Positions 52,801-59,924 of a DNA stretch of 64,000 nt are shown here, piece after piece. The translations under genes were made by a program, and so were the position numbers. Under the pieces are notes generated by a model, which saw nothing but the letters and a program-made list of their open reading frames with translations, did not search any database and was not told the origin of the DNA. The DNA lies in NCBI GenBank assembly GCA_964490845.1, contig CAZBED010000001.1, positions 186,001 through 250,000 of the forward strand. The letters run 5' to 3'. The number at the start of each line of letters is the position of its first letter. Position 1 is the first letter of the stretch. The stretch is from JADJSS01 sp964490845. GTDB lineage: Bacteria > Bacteroidota > Bacteroidia > Chitinophagales > JADIYW01.

Positions 52801-53460
52801 ATACAAGGCGATGAACGCGACATCATGATACTTTCCACAACCTTTGGAAAAGATGAAAACGGTAAATTCAGGCAGCTCTTCGGTCCGCTCTCTCAGGAAA
52901 AAGGATATCAGTTGCTGAATGTCATCGTGACAAGAGCGAAACATTCCCTGTATGTATTCACCTCAATTCCCGAAACGGTTTTTATGAATTTTGACGCGGA
53001 ACTGAAACAGAAAGGCAACCGAGGAAAGGGTATTTTTTATGCCTATCTGTCCTATGTAAAAGCTAAACACGAACAACATGAAGACAGGGCAAATTTTATT
53101 CTGAATGCATTAGACCAAAATGACGTTTCGGCTAATACAACTAAATTAGCCCCTGCTTCATTTTCTTTTAGGAACCATATTTTCTCAGTGTTAAAAGCTC
53201 ATTTTGGTGATGATATACAGCAAAACTATTTATTCGGAGGTTTTACACTGGATATCGTTCTCTTTAAAAACAAACAGCCCTTTTTGCATATAGACTTTGA
53301 AAAAAACGGGCATTATCATCCGGAGGTAACCTACAGAACCAAATTACACCAGCAGCAAACACTGGCAGCCTACGGAATCCTTACGTATCACTTATGGTCC
53401 TTTCACTGGTGGAAAAATGCGGATGCAGAATTGAAAAACATCGAAATAATTCTTTTTTAA
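49855..53460 (+). CDS. giant SF1 helicase (DNA2/Upf1-like) fused to a Vsr-like nuclease
   Basis: A 1201-residue protein with three parts: an N-terminal region (about 1-290) of unknown fold, an SF1B helicase core (about 295-1070) and a C-terminal PD-(D/E)XK domain (about 1100-1201). The core has Walker A QGPPGTGKSQT (about 316-326), Walker B IILDEASQ (about 784), GDKHQMPPS, DFHYRSLHPDLIQFSNHAF, ENIQGDERDIMILS and VIVTRAKHSLYVFTS; a long coiled insertion separates Walker A from Walker B. The nuclease has LDIVLF and HIDFEKNGHYH. The start is GTG at 49855 or ATG at 49873. Related large helicases occur in defence islands, but no defence partner is adjacent. Confidence 0.82.
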   Translation: MTDKTAMYSDTFLEKLLVRLKSGDARSIHLNALPSNFARLDIYDLATIEQSMHLSFLQHLLTKKSFRFSITIEPEIWKGKTEDQKKIIQRIIKRLNHLDYQEKEEFSEHGYSTFGFGYPLLIKRAPDHPERILKAPLLIWYLSIEKDTRKNNTWIISRNEDHPLIFNELLRSHFEQQEKIKTDDLESFLEDDFLDEKQLNLFCKLLLDKLHVPFDADENIVTLLPGSNKEAIENITKEKPWIRWSAIFGLYKMQKQPIIRDVENLLRQQTAAIEPETGNLSGDISFDGEVLSPITLDASQENVLNQLSNHDKLIIQGPPGTGKSQTLTAIITQALLNNRKVLVVCEKRTAMEVLYANLKTKKLEHLCAIIEDVYTDRKKVVEQVRSVIDNNAPPIRFRSHEYEMLHAQFLSLKEEINFRINFTHSQVFGDDNWLELLCNSSILNSNSIIANKASSLLKQLRNSDYQFSYEEFTTLKGKITDAYELFIKIHGDADVFRQLNSSLFDHTDYEKNLFESLNSLFQRSSDLENTIHEKLNEYQHEFNILTGITHFKTTVLSVFLSSYKRITQEKNSCLSAYSEIKLQLEEYPSFNATLIPIVDLKKMDTLLPSIEQIKSQTSQFLQQQHLFSDYYQYKQFLLQQDLKTQNLIEAIAATGNNDWVSIFTAYYLNQFILQTSLANGIKDDTQILFNELQQKDVFVKQMLADKVSQIWQENIHQLLDNADIPELKYLYNQRKNKQFATKNSLRKIIHHDIDFFTTLFPVLMVNPSVCTSILPLQKDLFDFIILDEASQLRLEDTYTSLLRGKIKIISGDKHQMPPSNFFGSETIFWEENETENETENFLAGSKSLLEYADDANYKNSYLDFHYRSLHPDLIQFSNHAFYQSRLIPMPEKENYPALFYIQTDGQYTQGTNPREAAEIVAFIYQIHKINGACPSVGIATFNIFQRDLILDELYNQAYAEKEKNDLLQELLAKGLFVKNLENIQGDERDIMILSTTFGKDENGKFRQLFGPLSQEKGYQLLNVIVTRAKHSLYVFTSIPETVFMNFDAELKQKGNRGKGIFYAYLSYVKAKHEQHEDRANFILNALDQNDVSANTTKLAPASFSFRNHIFSVLKAHFGDDIQQNYLFGGFTLDIVLFKNKQPFLHIDFEKNGHYHPEVTYRTKLHQQQTLAAYGILTYHLWSFHWWKNADAELKNIEIILF

Positions 53461-53617
53461 ATTTAATTAACTAAAAATATATCCGATTAATTAAATTTGA
53501 TAATTATCAAAAAATGTGATTATATATTACTTACTCCCTAAATTAATCCAATATCTTTTAATTAAATCATAACAACTCCTTATATTTAGTTAGCCGTAAC
53601 TAATTAACATCTTATTC
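53461..53617 (+). promoter_or_regulatory. AT-rich upstream region with a perfect FNR-type palindrome
   Basis: TTTGATAATTATCAAA (53496-53511) is a perfect palindrome and contains TTGAT-N4-ATCAA, the textbook FNR consensus. A weak -7 candidate TATATTTA (53581-53588) lies further right. The rest is TTAATTAA-rich DNA with no open frame. Confidence 0.6.
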
Positions 53618-55210
53618 ATGAAAAAGTCAATCTCCAGAAGAAAGTTTATCGGGCTTTCTGCTTTGGCGGGTGTAGCCTCCACATTACCATTATCCGGTTG
53701 TAAAAAAGCTGAAATTATCCCGGATGCAAATGAATTTGAAGCCATCGTTATCGGTTCAGGATTCGGTGCATCTGTATCCGCCTTACGTCTTACGCAGGCC
53801 GGAAAAAAAACACTGATGCTGGAAATGGGAAAAGAGTATGACATCAACCCGCCAAAAGAGGTCTTTACTAAAACATTGAATCCTGACGGACGTTCTTTTT
53901 GGCTGAAAAGAAGAACAGCGGCACCCGTTACTACCATACAATTTGATATTCCAAAATATGTGGGAGTGCTGGATAAAGTTTCTTTTCCCACTTCTTACAT
54001 GAATATTTACAGAGGGACCTGCCTGGGTGGCGGCTCTGTTGTTTACGGAGCCATGCTACCGTATGCACAACCATCCATGTGGAATGAATACTTTCCGTTT
54101 GTAGCATACAGTGAAATGACAGACAAATGGTATCCTAAAGTAAAAAGCATTTTAAATTTCAGTGAAGTACCCGACGATATTTTAAACACCAAGTATTATC
54201 AGTTTGCCCGCGTGGGTTTAGATCATTGCGAAAAAGCAGGCATGGATAAAGTCATGCTGAACGCAGGTGTTGATTTCAATATTATTCGCGGAGAAATAAA
54301 CGGTACTCAGAAAAAATCATCCATTGGTGGTGAGTTGCTGTATGGTTCCAACAATGGCTACAAGAACAGCTTAGACAGAAATTATATTCCAGCAGCAAGA
54401 GCAACCGGAAATTTAACCGTAGAAACATTGCATAAGGTAGATTATGTAAAACAATTGCCGGACGGGCGTTATGAAGTGAACGTACTGAAAATAAACGAGC
54501 AAGGAGAAACAGAATACACTAAAATATATACCTGTAAGCATTTGTTTGTCAATGCAGGCGTGGTAGGAACTATGCAGATACTGCTGAAATCAAAATACCT
54601 CGGCGGGCTTGCCAATCTAAATGATGAAGTGGGTAAACACTGGGGCAATAACGGCAACGTAATGGCCATGCGGGTATTGCTGAATGAAGAAACAGGCGCT
54701 GACCAATGTATAGTGCCGGTAACCGCCTATGGCGATTTAAACAATCCGGTTGCACCATTGCTGGCAGAACAGGCACCGTTTCCGATTGGTATGGAATTGA
54801 AACAATTGCTGACTTTAGCAATTACCAAGAATCCGAACCGTGGTTATTTTAAATACAATCCCGCTACAGATAACGCTGACTTATATTTTGACAGCAGCCA
54901 GATGGAGTTGTCCAGAAGAGCTATGGGCAACTTTATAGACAGGCTAAATGCCGCCAATGGCGGCTCTTTAGACCGCTTATTTTATTTTAACGGAAAAGGG
55001 TTTGGAGATGATTTCACCTATCATCCGCTTGGTGGTGCCGTATTGGGCTTAGCGAGTGATACGTATGGAAGATTAAAGGGTTATGAGAATTTATATTGTT
55101 TAGACGGTTCCATGATGCCCGGCTTCTCCTGTTGTGCCAATCCGGCATTAACGATAGCTGCACTGGCGGAACGCGCCATGGAAAAGATAATCGCTGAGGA
55201 TTTTGCATAA
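53618..55210 (+). CDS. Tat-exported GMC oxidoreductase, cholesterol-oxidase-like
   Basis: A 530-residue flavoenzyme. The N-terminus combines a twin-arginine motif SRRKFIG (residues 6-12) with a lipobox LSGC (C28), so it is folded with FAD, exported by Tat and then lipid-anchored. The FAD loop is IVIGSGFGASVSALRLTQAGKKTLMLE; GTCLGGGSVVYGAM and the C-terminal TYHPLGGAVLG, YCLDGSMMPGFSCCANPALTI match class I cholesterol-oxidase-like GMC enzymes. The substrate is an unknown alcohol. A perfect FNR-type palindrome about 107 nt upstream suggests redox-linked control. Confidence 0.9.
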   Translation: MKKSISRRKFIGLSALAGVASTLPLSGCKKAEIIPDANEFEAIVIGSGFGASVSALRLTQAGKKTLMLEMGKEYDINPPKEVFTKTLNPDGRSFWLKRRTAAPVTTIQFDIPKYVGVLDKVSFPTSYMNIYRGTCLGGGSVVYGAMLPYAQPSMWNEYFPFVAYSEMTDKWYPKVKSILNFSEVPDDILNTKYYQFARVGLDHCEKAGMDKVMLNAGVDFNIIRGEINGTQKKSSIGGELLYGSNNGYKNSLDRNYIPAARATGNLTVETLHKVDYVKQLPDGRYEVNVLKINEQGETEYTKIYTCKHLFVNAGVVGTMQILLKSKYLGGLANLNDEVGKHWGNNGNVMAMRVLLNEETGADQCIVPVTAYGDLNNPVAPLLAEQAPFPIGMELKQLLTLAITKNPNRGYFKYNPATDNADLYFDSSQMELSRRAMGNFIDRLNAANGGSLDRLFYFNGKGFGDDFTYHPLGGAVLGLASDTYGRLKGYENLYCLDGSMMPGFSCCANPALTIAALAERAMEKIIAEDFA

Positions 55211-55213
55211 AAA

Positions 55214-55241
55214 AACGCTCAATATAAAAGTATTGAGCGTT
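55214..55241. terminator. bidirectional terminator after the GMC gene
   Basis: AACGCTCAATA and TATTGAGCGTT form an 11-bp stem with a TAAAAG loop. The T-run is strongest for the minus-strand side, between convergent genes. Confidence 0.85.
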
Positions 55242-55269
55242 CTCTATTTTGTATTCGAGAAAGTATTTA

Positions 55270-55827
55270 CTAATAAACTACTCCAAAACGAACGTATCCG
55301 CCGTGTCCCAGAAATACTGAACCGGAAACGGGAGTAACCGTTAGTCGATATCCCCCGTTTAAGGAAACACCAACCTGTTTGATAATTTTAAATTCTACTC
55401 CAAGTCCGGTGTTTGAAACGAAGTTGTGCGATATGCTGCCTGTAAATGCGGATACCAACGTATTTAACTGATAACCGGGTGCGATATTGATAAATGGAGA
55501 TACTCTCTTCTTTAAGAAGTAAGCACGCATATCTAATGTAATGGGAAAAGATATGAATCCTCCCCTTCCATATTCCGTACCAATACCCAATCCAATCCCA
55601 AAGTGAGGTGAAACACGGCCACCTAAGACTTCATTGAAGGAAAAAACGGCCGTTCTTCCGGAGAAAGCCACACCTAATTCCGTGATGCTCACAAACCCTT
55701 TTTTATAATAATCCACCGGTTCTGTGGCTTTAGGCTTAACGGCTGTAAAAGCATTTTCAAATTTTTCACGACTGAAACCTTAAAGCAGGGACATCAAGAG
55801 AAGAAGTGTTATGGTAATTTTTTTCAT
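55270..55827 (-). pseudogene. outer-membrane protein gene with a stop codon in its signal peptide
   Basis: The frame opens with ATG at 55827 (MKKITITLLLLMSLL), then meets TAA at 55782-55780 (codon 16), and continues in the same frame as GFSREKFENAFTAVKPKATEP into the 148-residue barrel part. Changing TAA to CAA would restore an ordinary signal peptide. The remaining domain is a small glycine-rich barrel (RVSPHFGIGLGIGTEYGRGGFIS...GYVRFGVVY). A GTG at 55716 could start translation but without a signal peptide. A sequencing error cannot be excluded. TTG-N20-TATATTTA is seen upstream. Confidence 0.8.
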
Positions 55828-55920
55828 ATTGACTTATTTTATTGAGTAAATATATTCCGAATTCATAAATAAATCAATGATAAAAATCAGGTACTTGATA
55901 ATTTTTGAACTAAAAAAGTA

Positions 55921-56532
55921 TTAAAACCTGACAGCCATGCCGATTTTTGCAACTGACATCTCCAGCCATCCGACTTCCATATTCACACCCAAATGGTCTA
56001 AGAAATAATAACGCATCCCAATTCCACCTCCGCCGGTAACACCGGCGTATTTACCCACGCTTTTGCCTATTCGTATAATGGCACCCGCATGCATAGGAAT
56101 ATAAACATCCAGTTTAGACGGGTTAATCTTGGTTTGTTTTTTCTGATAGATCATCTGATACAGATGTAAAACCCCTCTGCCTCCAACTCCAATCCCTGCC
56201 TGCCTGCTGCCTGCGTCATACCCTATATATACCCCTACGCTGAAATAAGGATGTGCAGCCACATCCAGATTTACCATTACACCCGGACGAAACCCGATCT
56301 TATAACTTTGCAGCGACAGGCTGTCTGTTTTTTTACCGTTGAAGGCATAATGGCTGCCGAAATTGAAATTGACATCCATCTGGATGAACCCTTTATGGAT
56401 ACCTTCCAAAAGAAGTGTTGATTTTTCTTTCTTTTTTTTCAGGGAATCCTTAATAGCAAAATTATACCCTTCATAAGCAACGGAACAGTTAACAAAAAAG
56501 ATGGCGCTAAAAAAGAAAATAAAAAATCTCAT
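55921..56532 (-). CDS. small outer-membrane protein, paralog A
   Basis: A 203-residue exported protein with a signal peptide (about 1-19). It shares KGFIQMDVNFNFGSHY, a GGRGVLHLYQMI(Y)QKKQTKINPSKLDVYIPMHAGAIIRIG segment and the ending LGVNMEVGWLEMSVAKIGMAVRF with the neighbouring gene at 56634, so the two are tandem duplicates. The start at 56532 is supported by TACATTTG (complement of 56551-56558), which ends 18 nt upstream. Function is unknown. Confidence 0.75.
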   Translation of the reverse strand: MRFFIFFFSAIFFVNCSVAYEGYNFAIKDSLKKKKEKSTLLLEGIHKGFIQMDVNFNFGSHYAFNGKKTDSLSLQSYKIGFRPGVMVNLDVAAHPYFSVGVYIGYDAGSRQAGIGVGGRGVLHLYQMIYQKKQTKINPSKLDVYIPMHAGAIIRIGKSVGKYAGVTGGGGIGMRYYFLDHLGVNMEVGWLEMSVAKIGMAVRF

Positions 56533-56550
56533 TTGGTTCTTATTGTGCTG

Positions 56551-56558
56551 CAAATGTA
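56551..56558 (-). promoter_or_regulatory. -7 element of paralog A
   Basis: TACATTTG on the minus strand matches TAnnTTTG and lies just upstream of the ATG at 56532. Confidence 0.5.
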
Positions 56559-56588
56559 TAATTTATTCATGCAGTAACATAATAAAAA

Positions 56589-56611
56589 AATCCCCCGATG
56601 TACGGGGGATT
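56589..56611 (-). terminator. intrinsic terminator after paralog B
   Basis: AATCCCCCG and CGGGGGATT form a 9-bp GC-rich stem with a 5-nt loop, followed on the minus strand by seven T. Confidence 0.92.
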
Positions 56612-56633
56612 GTATTAAATTACATTATATTTT

Positions 56634-57314
56634 TTATAGCTTAATTGCTAGACCTAGTTTAAAGACACTCATTTCCAACCAACCTACTTCTGTGTTTAAA
56701 CCAATCCTGTCTGTGAAATAGTAACGAAGACCTAAACCCCATCCGAATGTAGGGCCGCCACCCTGGAAACCACTGCCATCTGTGCTACTAGAACTTCCAA
56801 CATATATAACCCCACCCAAATGCATCATAGTATAAAAATCCAATTTACTTGGGTCAACTTTTGTATCTGTTTTGTCTGCAATTAGCTGATAAATATGAAA
56901 TACGCCACGGGCACCGAATCCTACACCAAAGCTACCTTTATGTGATACACTAGGAAAACCTAAAAAGCCTAAATACCCTCCGACACTTGCGTATCGATGA
57001 ACAGCACCGTCAACATTTACCATAAGGCCTAATCCTCCTACGCCATAAAATCCTCCGATTCTTGGAATACCATCTTCATCTATATTTGCAAATATTCCAC
57101 CGCTATAAACTAATGGCCAAGTTGAACCTGCAATAAAATTGACATCCAATTGGATATCTCCTTTTTCAATACCTCCGCCACCGGAAGATTTGGATGGTTT
57201 GGAGGCGGCATACATGTTCATTTTTGACATGTTAATACCTAATTCGCTTGCGAATGTATTGCTGGTTAAGATCAGAGCAGCCAATACGATAATTGATTTA
57301 ATAAGTTTTTTCAT
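56634..57314 (-). CDS. small outer-membrane protein, paralog B
   Basis: A 226-residue exported protein with a signal peptide (1-22, ending TFASE). It shares with paralog A the DVNF start of the mature barrel, GFGARGVFHIYQLIADKTDTKVDPSKLDFYTMMHLGGVIYVG, and the ending IGLNTEVGWLEMSVFKLGLAIKL. It carries a glycine- and serine-rich patch (KPSKSSGGGG) near residue 40. TAGATTTG (complement of 57334-57341) is its -7 element. Function is unknown. Confidence 0.75.
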   Translation of the reverse strand: MKKLIKSIIVLAALILTSNTFASELGINMSKMNMYAASKPSKSSGGGGIEKGDIQLDVNFIAGSTWPLVYSGGIFANIDEDGIPRIGGFYGVGGLGLMVNVDGAVHRYASVGGYLGFLGFPSVSHKGSFGVGFGARGVFHIYQLIADKTDTKVDPSKLDFYTMMHLGGVIYVGSSSSTDGSGFQGGGPTFGWGLGLRYYFTDRIGLNTEVGWLEMSVFKLGLAIKL

Positions 57315-57333
57315 AATGGTTAATTTTGTTGAG

Positions 57334-57341
57334 CAAATCTA
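57334..57341 (-). promoter_or_regulatory. -7 element of paralog B
   Basis: TAGATTTG on the minus strand matches TAnnTTTG and ends 19 nt before the ATG at 57314. Confidence 0.5.
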
Positions 57342-57403
57342 TAACTAAAAAACCAAAGTGTATATACCTAATAACAAGTAAAAATTAACATAAATTAAGT
57401 TAC

Positions 57404-58579
57404 TCACACCTTTTCCACAACAATCGCACTCGCTCCGCCACCGCCGTTGCATATACCGGCAGCACCTATTTTTCCATTCTTTTGTTTTAAGACGGAAATC
57501 AAAGTTCCGACTATCCTGCATCCTGAATTACCTATCGGATGCCCCAATGCCACCGCACCGCCAAAGACATTCACTTTATCGTGTGCAATGTTCATCTCTT
57601 TCATGTTGGCCAGTGCCACCACGGAAAAGGCTTCGTTGATTTCAAAGAAATCAACGTCTTCTATTTTTAAACCTGCCTTATCCAAGGCTTTTGGAATGGC
57701 TTTAGAGGGTGTCGTCGTAAACCACTCCGGTTCCTGTGACGCATCCGCGAAAGATACTATTTTCGCCAATGGCTGAATACCCAATTCCTTCACTTTGTCT
57801 CCGCTCATCAGCACCATAGCACTGGCTCCGTCGTTTATTTTAGAAGCATTGATGGCGGTAATGGTTCCTTCTTTGTCAAACGCAGGTTTTAAAGTGCCTA
57901 CTTTTGCTTCGTCAAATTTCCTGTATTCCTCATCTTCGGTGATGGAAACATCCCCTTTTCTGGAAGCAATCACTACGGGTACAATTTCATCCTTGAAATA
58001 ACCGTTTGCATAGGCTTCCTGGGCACGTTTATAAGAAGCAATGGCATAATTATCCTGATCTTCTCTTGAAAAAGAATAATGTTTGGCACAAACCTCACCG
58101 GCATTGCCCATCATATATTTTTTATAAGGATCCTGTAACCCGTCCCGCACGATGGCATCGAGAATCTCTCCATTTCCGTATCGAATACCCGTTCGTCCGC
58201 TGGGCAGATAGTGCGGTGCATTGCTCATGCTCTCCATACCGCCGACGACCACTACGTGGTTGTCGCCCAGCATGATGGATTGCGCACCCAGCATAATCGC
58301 TTTCATGCCGGAAGCACATACTTTATTAATGGTAGTACAAGGAGTTTTAGTGTGGATACCGGCAGCTATGGAAACCTGTTGTGCAGGTGCCTGTCCGACA
58401 TTAGCCTGCAATACATTCCCCAGATATACTTCATCTATCTGATCACCATTCACACCTGCGCGCTCCATTGCGGCTTTTACCACTGTCTTTCCAAGTTCTA
58501 TCACATTAACGCCGGCTAACGCGCCGCTTAAACTTCCTATTGGCGTTCTCGCCATCGATACAATAAATACTTCCTGCAT
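57404..58579 (-). CDS. acetyl-CoA C-acetyltransferase (thiolase)
   Basis: A 391-residue thiolase. The nucleophilic cysteine lies in NKVCASGMKAIMLGAQSI (about residue 88), the histidine in INEAFSVVALANMKE plus GHPIGNSGCRI, and the second cysteine in GICNGGGGASAIVV, all intact. It condenses or cleaves acyl-CoA, most likely the acetyl/acetoacetyl-CoA type given its length. No hydroxyacyl-CoA dehydrogenase or other fatty-acid gene is adjacent, and it appears to be a single-gene unit. Confidence 0.95.
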   Translation of the reverse strand: MQEVFIVSMARTPIGSLSGALAGVNVIELGKTVVKAAMERAGVNGDQIDEVYLGNVLQANVGQAPAQQVSIAAGIHTKTPCTTINKVCASGMKAIMLGAQSIMLGDNHVVVVGGMESMSNAPHYLPSGRTGIRYGNGEILDAIVRDGLQDPYKKYMMGNAGEVCAKHYSFSREDQDNYAIASYKRAQEAYANGYFKDEIVPVVIASRKGDVSITEDEEYRKFDEAKVGTLKPAFDKEGTITAINASKINDGASAMVLMSGDKVKELGIQPLAKIVSFADASQEPEWFTTTPSKAIPKALDKAGLKIEDVDFFEINEAFSVVALANMKEMNIAHDKVNVFGGAVALGHPIGNSGCRIVGTLISVLKQKNGKIGAAGICNGGGGASAIVVEKV

Positions 58580-58698
58580 GTTGTTCTGTTTTATACAGGT
58601 AAAATTAATTAAAATCAGATTCCATCAAACCATTATCAGATAAAATAATGATTATCTTCTTTTACCGGATAATATTATTTACGCCTAGAAACTGTAGT

Positions 58699-58725
58699 AT
58701 CGTACGATTTTTTTAATTAATTTAG
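58699..58725 (+). promoter_or_regulatory. palindrome and weak -7 box before the lipoprotein gene
   Basis: ATCGTACGAT (58699-58708) is a perfect 10-bp palindrome, followed by TAATTTAG (58718-58725), a near match to TAnnTTTG ending 5 nt before the ATG at 58731. Confidence 0.35.
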
Positions 58726-58730
58726 ATGAT

Positions 58731-59918
58731 ATGAGGAAATGGTATATTTTGCTGCTTTCAGCAGGTTTCTTTGTTAGCTGCAAGAAGGAAAGCACCCCGG
58801 CATTACGCTATTGGCTGGACAATATCGGCAGCAGAACGGATATCCCGTTTTTACCCGATTCCAGCGCCAACTACTTCAGTTACTCATTTTACAGAATGAA
58901 AGGAGACAAAACGGGATTACGGCTGAAGGCAAAGTTCATGTATGCAAGGTATCAGAGTTATAACGTGTATAATCTAAAAACACGAAGCAGTATTTCCAGC
59001 CTGTCGGATGTACAGATAACACCAGACGCCGGAAATGAGAATCCATTTATTACGCTTACACAGAGCGATAACAGGAATTATACGGTGTATATGCTGCCGG
59101 ATATTCCCGAAGCACAATCATATTCCAACAAACTCTTGTTCCCTGATTCCGTCACGGATGTCAATGTGTTGCTGCGCAATTACCTGGCGGAGAAAGATGT
59201 GTATGGCGGCGTATCCCTGCCGGAAATTGAAGCCTTTGATTTAGCAACGGGAAAAACCATTCCTACTCCTAATCCGCTTTCCATGACATTTGCTGATTTC
59301 AATAATATTGTAGATGATTTAAGCCGTATAATCAGCCTCACACAGCTATTACAGCAAGGTAACAATATCGATTTTTTTCGGTTTGCCGGATTGGGATTAT
59401 TTCCTAACCTGGACAACCAGTACATTTTTGCTCCATTGCGATTATATCCAAATGAAGTTGCTATTTTAAAATTTCGTCCGCCAAATTTTGCGGGGTCGCT
59501 TTCGGCTGTTCCGGCTGCAGATGTCCGGTATTTTTCATTATGCCTCGGCGACAGCAAAACGTACAACTATAAGACATTGGCTGATTACCGTTTTAAAATT
59601 GCATCCGACGGAAACATTTATGTAGTGATTGGAAGAAAAGAATCCGATATCATGGCAAAAGCTGTCGGATTAAATTTTATTGAATGGGTACCGGAATTAA
59701 AAAATGAAGGATTGATTATCTACAGAAACTTACTGACTGCTGCGGATTACCCCTACAACATGAACCAGGTACCGGATGTATTAAAAAACCTGAATCAGGT
59801 ATTCAACGTCAACTACCTGCATGCCGATACCTATATCGGAGATCGTGCACCCAAAGGGATAAAAATGAGTAAAACAGCATACCTGACCAATTTCGGGGGA
59901 TTTAAAGTCGCTTATTAA
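58731..59918 (+). CDS. lipoprotein of unknown function
   Basis: A 395-residue exported lipoprotein with signal ending FFVSCKKES (C17). The mature part alternates strands and helices (FMYARYQSYNVYNLKTRSSI, AEVRYFSLCLGDSKTYNYKTLADYRFK-like, AVGLNFIEWVPELKNEGLIIYRNLL). I do not recognise a family, though the late part resembles enzymes or binding proteins that describe small-molecule content per molecule. It converges with a 6-nt gap on the lipoprotein gene at 59925. Confidence 0.6.
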   Translation: MRKWYILLLSAGFFVSCKKESTPALRYWLDNIGSRTDIPFLPDSSANYFSYSFYRMKGDKTGLRLKAKFMYARYQSYNVYNLKTRSSISSLSDVQITPDAGNENPFITLTQSDNRNYTVYMLPDIPEAQSYSNKLLFPDSVTDVNVLLRNYLAEKDVYGGVSLPEIEAFDLATGKTIPTPNPLSMTFADFNNIVDDLSRIISLTQLLQQGNNIDFFRFAGLGLFPNLDNQYIFAPLRLYPNEVAILKFRPPNFAGSLSAVPAADVRYFSLCLGDSKTYNYKTLADYRFKIASDGNIYVVIGRKESDIMAKAVGLNFIEWVPELKNEGLIIYRNLLTAADYPYNMNQVPDVLKNLNQVFNVNYLHADTYIGDRAPKGIKMSKTAYLTNFGGFKVAY

Positions 59919-59924
59919 CTTCAG

